A stretch of 64,000 nt of DNA from Butyrivibrio proteoclasticus P6B7 (GTDB taxonomy: Bacteria; Bacillota; Clostridia; Lachnospirales; Lachnospiraceae). Below, one piece after another: positions 34,185 to 41,696 of this stretch. Under the pieces are notes generated by a model. The model was not told where the DNA came from, searched no databases, and was given only the letters and a program-made list of their open reading frames with translations. The stretch spans positions 124,001 to 188,000 of the forward strand of contig NZ_JHWL01000003.1 in NCBI RefSeq assembly GCF_000622085.1. The letters run 5' to 3'. The translations under genes and the position numbers were made by a program. Position 1 is the stretch's first letter. Every line of letters starts with the position of its first letter.

Positions 34185-34504
34185 TGGATTACAACTTAAG
34201 CAGTCAGAATTTTGAAGAAGAAGTTTTGAAGAGCAAATTACCAGTTTTGGTAGATTTCTCAGCTGATTGGTGCGGACCATGCAAGATGATGGCGCCAATA
34301 ATCGATGAATTCGCTGAAGAGTATGAAGGCGAGTTAAAAGTCGGTAAAATCAATGTAGATCAGTCACCTGATGTAGCTCAGAAGTACAATGTTATGTCGA
34401 TTCCAATGTTTGCTTTCTTTAAGAACGGAGAGGTTGTTGAGACAGCAGTTGGAGCTCTTAACAAGGCTAAATTACAAGGGATTATAGATAAGGTGCTGGC
34501 TTAA
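34184..34504 (+). CDS. trxA: Thioredoxin
   Basis: A 106-residue thioredoxin with active site WCGPCKMMAP, cis-Pro in MSIPMFAF and a canonical length. It supplies reducing equivalents to thiol enzymes, probably including the glutathione-peroxidase-family protein encoded nearby; class III ribonucleotide reductase usually uses formate instead. Its start overlaps the trmB stop. No terminator separates it from the next gene 31 nt downstream. Confidence 0.97.
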   Translation: MDYNLSSQNFEEEVLKSKLPVLVDFSADWCGPCKMMAPIIDEFAEEYEGELKVGKINVDQSPDVAQKYNVMSIPMFAFFKNGEVVETAVGALNKAKLQGIIDKVLA

Positions 34505-34535
34505 TAGCCAGCACTTTAATTTGAGGAGATAAACG

Positions 34536-35468
34536 TTGGCGGATAAGATTACTAAATTTGAAGACTACAGGAAAAAAGAACCCGGGGATACAACGGATAT
34601 TGACATCCAGATCGAGGATCCATACAACTTTTTTAATGCTGAGGAAAGAGAAGAATACTTCCGCGAAAGGCAGAAAGAGCAGCAAAAAGAGCTAAGACAG
34701 AAGGAACAGGAAAATAGACCACAGCCTGCTCAGCCTGTTAAACCTGCCCAGAAACCAGCACAGAATCAAGTTCAGAATAATAATCCAAATTATAATCAGA
34801 ACTACGCCCAGAATTATACCCAGAACAATAACCAGTCATATGGTCCCAATTACAATCAGGGCTATGGGCAATACAATGGTCAGTATATGAACCAGAATGC
34901 ACAGTACAACGGGCAAAATGGCTATCAGTACAATGATCAATATGGCAATCAGTATAATGGCCAGTATGATAACCAATACAACAATCAGTATGCTGATCAG
35001 TATAATAACCAGTACAACGGTCAGTATGATGCTGATTATGACGATGACGACTACGGTGATTATCAGGATGATTATTACCAGGATGAGGAGCCAGCAAGAG
35101 GCGGCTTTAATCCAGAGCATCTTGTAAGAATTGCCTCTATTATTACAGGTTTGATAATCCTGATATGCATCGCTTTTATAGTTAAGGTGAAGGTGGTTGA
35201 TAAGGTTCTGGCACCAGATCCAGACGAGCAGGAGACAGTAGTTACTGCAATCCCTGCAGGATTTGTTGAAAAGAATGATACTGTCACAGTTTCAGGCGCA
35301 TCATCACTTAACCTGCGCTCTGGCCCAGGCACAGACAGTGCTATTATGGGTAAAGTAGATGAGGGAACTCAGCTTAAGAGAATCGCTGTAGCAGAGGATG
35401 GTTCCTGGGCTCTCGTAGAATACGAAGGCCAGCAGGTCTATGCATCCATGAAGTATCTTAAGGAATAA
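34536..35468 (+). CDS. Asn/Gln/Tyr-rich membrane protein with extracellular SH3b domain
   Basis: A 310-residue protein read from TTG 34536 behind GAGGAG. Residues 1-70 are charged, with a coiled-coil RERQKEQQKELRQKEQE. Residues about 75-170 are a low-complexity tract built from QYNNQY/QYNGQY-type units, then an Asp-rich patch. One membrane helix follows (IASIITGLIILICIAFIV), then an SH3b domain (SSLNLRSGPGTDSAIMGKV ... VYASMKYLKE). With no signal peptide, the topology should be N-in: the Asn/Gln/Tyr tract in the cytoplasm and SH3b at the cell wall. SH3b domains typically bind peptidoglycan or peptides. The cytoplasmic part resembles prion-like sequences. Function unknown. Confidence 0.75.
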   Translation: MADKITKFEDYRKKEPGDTTDIDIQIEDPYNFFNAEEREEYFRERQKEQQKELRQKEQENRPQPAQPVKPAQKPAQNQVQNNNPNYNQNYAQNYTQNNNQSYGPNYNQGYGQYNGQYMNQNAQYNGQNGYQYNDQYGNQYNGQYDNQYNNQYADQYNNQYNGQYDADYDDDDYGDYQDDYYQDEEPARGGFNPEHLVRIASIITGLIILICIAFIVKVKVVDKVLAPDPDEQETVVTAIPAGFVEKNDTVTVSGASSLNLRSGPGTDSAIMGKVDEGTQLKRIAVAEDGSWALVEYEGQQVYASMKYLKE

Positions 35469-35470
35469 GA

Positions 35471-35920
35471 TTATCTGCTCCTTGAATGGAGCCAGCTATA
35501 GAATTTATCCACAGCCTCTGACAGAGTATTACTAGAGCGGGTAAAAGAATCCACATGGGCAAGGATTTCTTCGAGAGAAGTGTCTGTAACATGGCCCATG
35601 AGCTTTTCTGCGCACTGGTTTTCAAGGAGTCTGTAATCCATATTTATAAGAATTGTGTTGTGGATTGGATTAACAGATTCATAGAGGTTGGGATATTTCT
35701 TTTGGATGAGGGCAAACTCGTCCAATATCTGCTCTCTTGATTGGAGGCAGAACAGGATATAGACAGACTCTACCACTTCCGGAGGTTCGATTTCGTCCTG
35801 ATAGGAGTTGTCCTCGTAATCCTCTTTAGTGGCATAGTATTCACAGATCTCTTGAACAAGAGATCCTACTTTTTTGTTGTCATAAAGTTTTTGAAGTTCA
35901 TCAATTTTTATCTCACCCAT
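35471..35920 (-). CDS. Small acidic protein of unknown function
   Basis: A 149-residue soluble protein with no domain I recognise. It is acidic and predicted mostly helical (MGEIKIDELQKLYDNKKVG at the start; EKLMGHVTDTSLEEILAHVDSF near the end). There is no signal peptide or membrane helix. It converges with the SH3b gene, with only 2 nt between the stop codons and no terminator there. It diverges from murI across 37 nt. It has no Shine-Dalgarno; a -10 box TATACT lies 6 nt before its ATG, indicating a leaderless mRNA. Its -35 box touches the murI start codon region. Confidence 0.65.
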   Translation of the reverse strand: MGEIKIDELQKLYDNKKVGSLVQEICEYYATKEDYEDNSYQDEIEPPEVVESVYILFCLQSREQILDEFALIQKKYPNLYESVNPIHNTILINMDYRLLENQCAEKLMGHVTDTSLEEILAHVDSFTRSSNTLSEAVDKFYSWLHSRSR

Positions 35921-35926
35921 AAATTA

Positions 35927-35956
35927 AGTATAGCACGGCTGAGACTAAGGATACAA
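35927..35956 (-). promoter_or_regulatory. Promoter of the 149-residue gene, leaderless layout, overlapping murI 5' end
   Basis: On the minus strand TTGTAT (35956-35951) and TATACT (35932-35927) with an 18-bp spacer. The -10 ends 6 nt before the ATG at 35920. The murI ribosome binding site lies inside the same interval, so the two genes may interfere. Confidence 0.55.
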
Positions 35957-35957
35957 A

Positions 35958-36770
35958 ATGAAAATCGGTATTTTTGATTCGGGAATAGGCGGCCTTTCTT
36001 TATTACACGAGGCCTATCATATGCTTCCCCAGCAAAACTATATATTCTATGCGGATACAGAGCATGTGCCCTATGGGACTAAGACTCCGGAGCAGATCAT
36101 AGACTATGCCACAGACATAGCGGATTTCCTTGTGGAAAAAGATGTTGAGGCTATAGTTGTAGCTTGTAATACAGCCACAAGTGTTGCAATTAAGGAGCTT
36201 AGAAAAAGATACAGTATCCCGATTCTGGGAATGGAGCCGGCTGTTAAACCTGCTGTTGAGGAAACCTCCAGGAAGAGAATAATGGTAATAGCAACGCCTG
36301 TCACAATCAGGGAGGATAAGCTTAAAGATCTTTTACACAGGGTTGATGGTGAGCACAGGGTTGATCTTCTGGCTATGCCAAAGCTGGTGGAGTTTGCTGA
36401 GAGAGAAGAATTCGATTCAGAAGATGTTCATGAGTATTTAAGACAGCAGTTTTCACAGTTTAATAAAGATGAATATTGTGCTATCGTGCTTGGTTGCACG
36501 CATTTCAACTATTTTAAGCCTGCATATAGAGAATATTTTGGAGAAGATATCTTGCTAGTTGATGGCAATTATGGTACCATTCATCACTTGGCAGATGTAT
36601 TAAGTATTCCTCTGGTACAAGATAAAGAAGTTTATTTTGAAACCGTGCACAATATGTTGTATGATAACAATACGGAATATTATTTTTCTAAAAAATCTAT
36701 AAAAGACGAAAAGACGCTTGAACACTTGAAAAGACTGCATAATCGTCTTGAAGAGGTTAGAAAGTTTTAA
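35958..36770 (+). CDS. murI: Glutamate racemase
   Basis: A 270-residue cofactor-independent racemase that makes D-glutamate for peptidoglycan. The N-terminus is MKIGIFDSGIGGLSLL, with the YADTEHVPYGTKT block. The two catalytic cysteines are in VVACNTATSVA and VLGCTHFNYF. Length is usual. The start is ATG 35958 after AAGGA. No clear terminator follows; a 13-bp inverted repeat at 36816-36849 lacks a T-tract. Confidence 0.95.
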   Translation: MKIGIFDSGIGGLSLLHEAYHMLPQQNYIFYADTEHVPYGTKTPEQIIDYATDIADFLVEKDVEAIVVACNTATSVAIKELRKRYSIPILGMEPAVKPAVEETSRKRIMVIATPVTIREDKLKDLLHRVDGEHRVDLLAMPKLVEFAEREEFDSEDVHEYLRQQFSQFNKDEYCAIVLGCTHFNYFKPAYREYFGEDILLVDGNYGTIHHLADVLSIPLVQDKEVYFETVHNMLYDNNTEYYFSKKSIKDEKTLEHLKRLHNRLEEVRKF

Positions 36771-36788
36771 TACTTTTAGCCTTGAATT

Positions 36789-36838
36789 AAACAAAATATT
36801 GTATTATTATTTTATTGTAACCACAAGATATAGTTTTC
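36789..36838 (+). promoter_or_regulatory. Candidate tandem NrdR boxes upstream of nrdD
   Basis: Two related sequences, ACAAAATATTGTA at 36791 and ACAAGATATAGTT at 36823, are exactly 32 bp apart, about three helical turns. They resemble the NrdR box consensus (acaCwAtATaTwGtgt), and paired boxes with this spacing are usual before ribonucleotide reductase genes. The second box overlaps a perfect 13-bp inverted repeat (36816-36828 with 36837-36849). Confidence 0.55.
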
Positions 36839-36887
36839 TTGTGGTTACATATGTCTATAAATGTGATTTATGTGAAGGGGGTTACTT

Positions 36888-39119
36888 ATGAAAATCATTA
36901 AGAGAAGCGGAAAAGAGGTCGCTTTTGACGTTAGCAAGATTTCTGCAGCTATAGAGAAGGCTAACAACGAAGTTACTGAGGAAAAGAGGCTTACTAAAGG
37001 CCAGATCAGTGATATCGCCTCAAGTGTTGAAAAGCAGTGCGCTACTCTTACTCGTGCAGCAAGCGTTGAGGAAATCCAGGATATGGTTGAGGATGGCCTC
37101 ATGAGAGCCGGCAAATTTGATGTTGCCAGAAAATATATCACATATCGTTATAAGCACGCTCTTGTTAGAAAGTCTAACACAACAGATGAGCAGATTATGT
37201 CTCTTATTGAGTGCAATAACGAGGAAGTTAAGCAGGAGAATTCTAACAAGAATCCTACTGTTAACAGCGTTCAGAGAGATTACATGGCTGGTGAGGTATC
37301 TAAGGATATTACCAGAAGATTTCTTTTACCAGAGGATGTAGTTAAGGCTCACGAAGATGGTCTTATCCACTTCCATGACTCTGATTACTTTGCTCAGCAT
37401 ATGCATAACTGCTGTCTTGTAAACCTTGAAGATATGCTTCAGAATGGCACAGTTATTTCTGAGACAATGATCGAGACACCACACAGCTTTGCTACAGCCT
37501 GCAACATTGCAACTCAGGCAATTGCCCAGATCGCAAGCTCACAGTATGGTGGACAGAGTATTACTCTTTCACATCTTGTTCCTTTTGTTGATGTCAGCAG
37601 ACAGAAGTTCCGTAAGGAAGTTGCTCTTGAGTTTGAGACTGCTGGAATGAAGATCAACAAGAAGCAGGTTAACGAGATCGCAGAGATGCGTGTAAGAAAA
37701 GAGATTGAGAGAGGATGCCAGGTTATCCAGTATCAGGTCATAACACTTATGACTACTAATGGACAGGCTCCTTTTATCACAGTATATATGTATCTTGACG
37801 AGGTTGAGGATGGCCAGACAAGAGATGATCTTGCCATGGTTATCGAGGAGATGCTTAAGCAGAGAATCCTTGGCGTTAAGAATGAGAAGGGTCAGCTGAT
37901 CACACCAGCATTCCCTAAGCTCATCTATGTTCTTGATGAGGACAATATCCATGAGGATTCCAAGTACTGGTATCTTACTGAGCTTGCAGCTAAGTGTACA
38001 GCTAAGAGACTTGTTCCTGACTACATCTCAGCTAAGAAGATGAGAGAGCTTAAGAAGGGTGATGTATATCCATGTATGGGATGCAGATCATTCCTTACAC
38101 CAGATAGTGAGGATAACGCAGAGGGACTTTGCAACCAGGGCAATAAGGCTCATGCTCTTAACTTCAAAGAGGGTGACCACAAGTACTATGGCCGTTTCAA
38201 CCAGGGTGTCGTAACTCTTAACCTTGTAGATGTAGCTTGTTCTTCATACAAGGATGAGGAGAAGTTCTGGGAGATTCTCGAAGAGAGAACAGAGCTCTGT
38301 AAGAGAGCACTTATGTGCAGACACAACAGACTCCTTGGAACACCTTCAGATGTAGCACCAATCCTTTGGCAGAACGGAGCTCTTGCAAGACTTGCCAAGG
38401 GTGAAGCTATTGATCCACTTCTTTTTGGTAACTACTCAACAATTTCTCTTGGATATGCAGGACTTTGCGAGTGTACTAAGTACATGAAGGGTGTATCTCA
38501 CACAGATGCAAAAGGAAAAGAGTTTGCGCTTAAGGTAATGCAGTTCCTTAATGATAAGTGTGCTAAGTGGAGAGCAGAGACTAATATCTCCTTCTCACTT
38601 TATGGAACACCTCTTGAGTCAACAACCTACAAGTTTGCTAAGTGCCTTCAGAAGAGATTTGGTATCATTCCTGAGGTTACAGATAAGAACTATATTACTA
38701 ACAGCTATCACGTACACGTTACAGAGCAGATCGATGCATTTACAAAGCTTAAATTCGAATCTGAGTTCCAGGCTCTTTCTCCAGGAGGAGCAATCAGCTA
38801 TGTTGAGGTTCCTGATATGAACAACAACATTGAAGCTGTTATCTCTGTAATGAAGTACATTTACGACAATATCATGTACGCAGAGCTTAATACTAAGTCT
38901 GACTACTGTCAGTGCTGCGGATATGATGGAGAGATCAAGATCGTTACTGATACAGACGGCAAGCTCATTTGGGAATGCCCTAACTGCGGTAACAGAGACC
39001 AGAACAAGATGAACGTTGCAAGACGTACATGTGGATATATCGGAACACAGTTCTGGAATCAGGGACGTACTCAGGAAATTAAGGAGAGAGTACTCCATAT
39101 GAGTAATCCAAAGCTTTGA
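36888..39119 (+). CDS. nrdD: Anaerobic ribonucleoside-triphosphate reductase (class III)
   Basis: A 743-residue glycyl-radical enzyme that reduces ribonucleoside triphosphates to deoxyribonucleotides under anoxia. An ATP-cone sits at the N-terminus (MKIIKRSGKEVAFDVSKI). The catalytic barrel includes CMGCRSFL. A C-terminal zinc site has four cysteines (YCQCCGYDG and CPNCGNRD), and the radical site RRTCGYIGTQFWNQGR puts the glycyl radical at about Gly716. AGGGGG precedes ATG 36888. It is followed by its activase nrdG after a short insert carrying a hairpin. Upstream boxes suggest NrdR repression. Confidence 0.98.
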   Translation: MKIIKRSGKEVAFDVSKISAAIEKANNEVTEEKRLTKGQISDIASSVEKQCATLTRAASVEEIQDMVEDGLMRAGKFDVARKYITYRYKHALVRKSNTTDEQIMSLIECNNEEVKQENSNKNPTVNSVQRDYMAGEVSKDITRRFLLPEDVVKAHEDGLIHFHDSDYFAQHMHNCCLVNLEDMLQNGTVISETMIETPHSFATACNIATQAIAQIASSQYGGQSITLSHLVPFVDVSRQKFRKEVALEFETAGMKINKKQVNEIAEMRVRKEIERGCQVIQYQVITLMTTNGQAPFITVYMYLDEVEDGQTRDDLAMVIEEMLKQRILGVKNEKGQLITPAFPKLIYVLDEDNIHEDSKYWYLTELAAKCTAKRLVPDYISAKKMRELKKGDVYPCMGCRSFLTPDSEDNAEGLCNQGNKAHALNFKEGDHKYYGRFNQGVVTLNLVDVACSSYKDEEKFWEILEERTELCKRALMCRHNRLLGTPSDVAPILWQNGALARLAKGEAIDPLLFGNYSTISLGYAGLCECTKYMKGVSHTDAKGKEFALKVMQFLNDKCAKWRAETNISFSLYGTPLESTTYKFAKCLQKRFGIIPEVTDKNYITNSYHVHVTEQIDAFTKLKFESEFQALSPGGAISYVEVPDMNNNIEAVISVMKYIYDNIMYAELNTKSDYCQCCGYDGEIKIVTDTDGKLIWECPNCGNRDQNKMNVARRTCGYIGTQFWNQGRTQEIKERVLHMSNPKL

Positions 39120-39133
39120 TCTTTTGTATAAGG

Positions 39134-39202
39134 GAGAAATTATGAATTAGATATAAGCCGGGATTATTTCCCGGCTTGTTCTATACGAGAGAGAAATTAT
39201 GA
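39134..39202 (+). repeat. Duplicated start region and hairpin between nrdD and nrdG
   Basis: The 13-bp sequence GAGAAATTATGAA occurs at 39134-39146 and again at 39190-39202, where the second copy provides the nrdG start codon. The first copy opens a two-codon frame (ATG AAT TAG at 39142). Between them lies the stem AAGCCGGGA/TCCCGGCTT (about 39155-39177). It looks like a small insertion flanked by a duplication. Confidence 0.6.
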
Positions 39203-39747
39203 ACTACGGACAGGTTTATTATAACGATGTAGCAAATGGAATAGGGTGTAGAACGGCTCTTTTTGTCAGCGGATGCACGCATCACTGCAAAGGCTGCTTT
39301 AACGAGATGACCTGGGACTTCAATTATGGAGAACCATACACCAAGGCTGTTGAGGATGAGATCATTGAATCTCTCAAGCCGGAATATATAGCGGGGCTTA
39401 CGATTCTTGGCGGAGAACCAATGGAAGTTGTCAATCAGAAGGAGATTAGACCACTTCTTGAACGGGTTAAGAAAGAGGTCCCAAGAGCCACAGTCTGGAT
39501 TTATTCAGGCTATTTGTGGGAAGAATTAACAGATCCTGACAATAAGCGTTGTCACAGCGAGGATACAGATGCGATCCTTTCAATGACAGATATTCTGGTG
39601 GATGGCGAATTTATGCTGGATAAAAAGAATCTGATGCTTCGATTCAGAGGATCAGAGAACCAGAGGATCATCGATGTAAAAGAGACGCTTAAGACAGGTG
39701 AGATAGTTCTTTCACCATATAATTCCAAGGATACATCAAGATTATGA
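39199..39747 (+). CDS. nrdG: Anaerobic ribonucleotide reductase activating protein (radical SAM)
   Basis: A 182-residue radical SAM activase that installs the glycyl radical on NrdD. The [4Fe-4S] motif CTHHCKGCFN (CxxxCxxC) lies near residue 30, and GGEPM is the SAM-binding glycine motif. Length is typical. It is co-directional with nrdD 79 nt upstream. The hairpin and duplicated start in that gap may lower its expression relative to nrdD. Confidence 0.97.
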   Translation: MNYGQVYYNDVANGIGCRTALFVSGCTHHCKGCFNEMTWDFNYGEPYTKAVEDEIIESLKPEYIAGLTILGGEPMEVVNQKEIRPLLERVKKEVPRATVWIYSGYLWEELTDPDNKRCHSEDTDAILSMTDILVDGEFMLDKKNLMLRFRGSENQRIIDVKETLKTGEIVLSPYNSKDTSRL

Positions 39748-39753
39748 CAAATA

Positions 39754-39799
39754 AAAACTCACACATATCATACAGATATGTGTGAGTTATTTTTTTATT
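39754..39799. terminator. Terminator after nrdG
   Basis: AACTCACACATATC pairs with GATATGTGTGAGTT around a 5-nt loop, followed by ATTTTTTTATT on the + strand; an A-run on the left makes it usable from the minus strand as well. Confidence 0.9.
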
Positions 39800-39813
39800 C
39801 AGTTAATTCAGTT

Positions 39814-39975
39814 TTAAAGAGCTACGATTAAAATTCCAACACAAACAGCTGCTAAAACACACAGCACAGTGGAAACAATTTTCTTTTTAAAGACGGAAGA
39901 CTCAATGTATTTGCCGTTATAGTTAACAGCATCAATAACTACTTCATTTTTCTTAAAAGTCTCGCTATTACTCAT
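39814..39975 (-). CDS. Small single-pass membrane protein
   Basis: A 53-residue protein starting MSNSETFKKNEVVIDAVNY and ending in one hydrophobic helix (IVSTVLCVLAAVCVGILIVAL) that runs to the C-terminus, so it is a tail-anchored type. I chose ATG 39975 because GAGGGAG lies 8 nt upstream; an in-frame ATG at 39981 is too close to it. No family recognised. Confidence 0.6.
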   Translation of the reverse strand: MSNSETFKKNEVVIDAVNYNGKYIESSVFKKKIVSTVLCVLAAVCVGILIVAL

Positions 39976-40094
39976 GTCCATAACTCCCTCTCCCCCTTTA
40001 CTTAAACGATTTACCAACTGTTTTAATTATCATACACTATAATTCTTTTAATGGTGTTATCAAAAAATAAATAATTCATAAATTTTTTTCCCTC

Positions 40095-40121
40095 TAAAGA
40101 TATAAAGTTATTTGTCGATAT
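40095..40121 (+). promoter_or_regulatory. Sigma-D (FliA)-type promoter
   Basis: TAAA at 40095-40098 and GTCGATAT at 40114-40121 are separated by exactly 15 bp. The flagellar sigma factor SigD consensus is TAAA-N15-GCCGATAT, so only one base differs. It lies 61 bp before the start of the coiled-coil gene and implies membership of a motility or chemotaxis regulon. Confidence 0.7.
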
Positions 40122-40182
40122 ACAAAATGAGGAAGTATATGTAAACGGATTTGTTCATAGCGTCAAGGAGGATGCGGTTTCC

Positions 40183-41340
40183 ATGAAAGTATTGAATAAT
40201 AAGAATGATTATTATTCATATATGAGAAGTCAAAAATCTTCCCAGTCTAATTCTGTGCTCTTTTCCCAGAACAATAAAAAAAGTGAAAAAGAAGCTTCTA
40301 ACAGTATTGGAGCAGTTCGCAAAATGGAGTATGAGCAAAGAACTGCTCAGAAGAATAGTGTTGTGGAATCCAGCATCAGCTATGCTCAGCAGCTACGGGC
40401 ATCCAGGACTAAGGCTAAGGATACAGCTCTTGAAAAAAAGAAGGTTCAGTATAGCTTTAAGAAGATTTCTTCTCTGATAGTGAGAAGTAAAGATAGTGTA
40501 AGCGCAAGAAAGGCCGTTCAGGCTGCCAAGCGAGAGATTAACCGCTTAAAACGCCTTAAGGGAAGCGGTGAGTACGATGAAGAAGAGATTCAGCTGGCTA
40601 TCGATCATGCTAAGTCCATGGAGAAGGTTGCCAAGAAGAAAGTAAGCCACCTTGAGCAGGAAGAGATGGTGGAAAGGCACCAACATGGCTTTGGAGCAGC
40701 CCTTGAAGAGATTGAAGAGGAGAAAGAGGAGCAGGAACCCGAGGATAGTGAGGAGGAAGCTCTTTTAACAGATGAAGATAACTGGGATGTAGACGATGAG
40801 TACCTCCCAGAATCAGATATACAGTATGAGATTCAGCAGGCCATAGCAGAAGCAGAATATGAAATGCAGATCCAGCTACAGGAAATGATGGAGCAGATGC
40901 AGGAAATAGCTGAACAGTCTATGGAGGTTGCAGATCAGCAGAGTCTGGCCATGGAAGATTTCATGCAGGAACTCTCAGATGAGATGACACAGATGCTGGA
41001 AGATATGGACCTGTCTGAGCTGGCTGAGTCCACATTTGCGCCAGATCCAAATATGTCTGAGGATGACCTTAAGATGCTGAAGATCAAGCACAGATACAAA
41101 GAGCTCAAGGAGATCGCGGAGGCGGATAAAGAGTATCTGAAGGGTATCATGGAACACGAGAAGGCTAAAGCTGATGGTGCCAGCGCGGGAGCAATAACTG
41201 GCGGAACCCCATCACAATCAGCATTATTTGGTGGAACATCAAAGCCTGATGTAACAGTGAGAGTGGCTATGCCCGGGGCGGCAGCAGGTGGAGAAATGGT
41301 TGCTCCAACAATTAGTGGCTCCTTTGACGTGTCGGTGTGA
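40183..41340 (+). CDS. Charged coiled-coil protein of unknown function, sigma-D-type promoter
   Basis: A 385-residue soluble protein with no signal peptide. The N-terminal 60 residues are Ser/Asn/Lys-rich. Residues about 90-170 form a basic helical region (KKVQYSFKKISSLIVRSKD ... SARKAVQAAKREINRLKRLK). An acidic linker follows (LEEIEEEKEEQEPEDSEEE), then a Gln/Met-rich coiled coil (EYEMQIQLQEMMEQMQEIAE), an acidic helix, and a Gly/Ala/Ser-rich C-terminus with a beta-like tail. AAGGAGG precedes ATG 40183. The promoter is a near-consensus flagellar sigma type, though no flagellar gene is in the window. It could be a motility-associated structural or chaperone protein, which is inference. Confidence 0.65.
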   Translation: MKVLNNKNDYYSYMRSQKSSQSNSVLFSQNNKKSEKEASNSIGAVRKMEYEQRTAQKNSVVESSISYAQQLRASRTKAKDTALEKKKVQYSFKKISSLIVRSKDSVSARKAVQAAKREINRLKRLKGSGEYDEEEIQLAIDHAKSMEKVAKKKVSHLEQEEMVERHQHGFGAALEEIEEEKEEQEPEDSEEEALLTDEDNWDVDDEYLPESDIQYEIQQAIAEAEYEMQIQLQEMMEQMQEIAEQSMEVADQQSLAMEDFMQELSDEMTQMLEDMDLSELAESTFAPDPNMSEDDLKMLKIKHRYKELKEIAEADKEYLKGIMEHEKAKADGASAGAITGGTPSQSALFGGTSKPDVTVRVAMPGAAAGGEMVAPTISGSFDVSV

Positions 41341-41344
41341 TGGG

Positions 41345-41373
41345 TTGACAAGTGTCAAAATAGTGAATAAAAT
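41345..41373 (+). promoter_or_regulatory. Promoter of the proS T-box leader
   Basis: TTGACA (41345-41350) and TAAAAT (41368-41373) with a 17-bp spacer, starting 5 bp after the previous stop codon. The transcript begins about 20 nt before the T-box. Confidence 0.75.
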
Positions 41374-41394
41374 CTCTTTTATATAAATAAACAG

Positions 41395-41645
41395 ACGTTG
41401 AAGAGGAATAGTAACTGCGTAAGCGTTTCAGAGAGAGAGCGGCTGGTGAGAGCTCTTACGACCAAGTGGTGAACCTGCCTTGGAGTCCTGTACGAAAGCG
41501 ATTAGTCGCGTAAGCACAGCGTTTCCCGCGTTAAGGGGTAATTAAGAGAAATCCATAGTTCTTTTCCGTATGGGTTTAAATAGGGTGGTACCGCCGATGA
41601 TCTTCGGTCCCTGTTACAGGGGTCAAAGTGCATCGGCTTTTTTAA
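41395..41645 (+). promoter_or_regulatory. T-box leader (tRNA-Pro-sensing) of proS
   Basis: This 300-nt untranslated region contains the T-box sequence AGGGTGGTACCGCC at 41582-41595. A stem-I region includes AGAGAGAGCGGCTGGTGAGAG, and GTGAACCTGCCTTGG is a candidate specifier segment with the proline codon CCT at 41474-41476. The terminator GCCGATG (41593-41599) / CATCGGC (41631-41637) is followed by a T-run to 41643. The T-box bulge pairs with uncharged tRNA 3' end to form the antiterminator. The specifier position is my reading; the T-box itself is certain. Confidence 0.92.
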
Positions 41646-41696
41646 TGCATTTTTTGATCCTAAAACAGTTTGTTTTTCGGGAAAAGGAGAAAGAAA

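Noticed and set aside
34738-35120. Open frames on the minus strand opposite the Asn/Gln/Tyr-rich tract, one rich in Ile and Val
   Set aside because: Artefact of the repeated CAGTATAAC-type codons read backwards; the hydrophobic appearance comes from codon complementarity.
36816-36849. Inverted repeat after murI as a terminator
   Set aside because: Stem is perfect but no T-tract follows, and it overlaps a candidate regulator box of nrdD.
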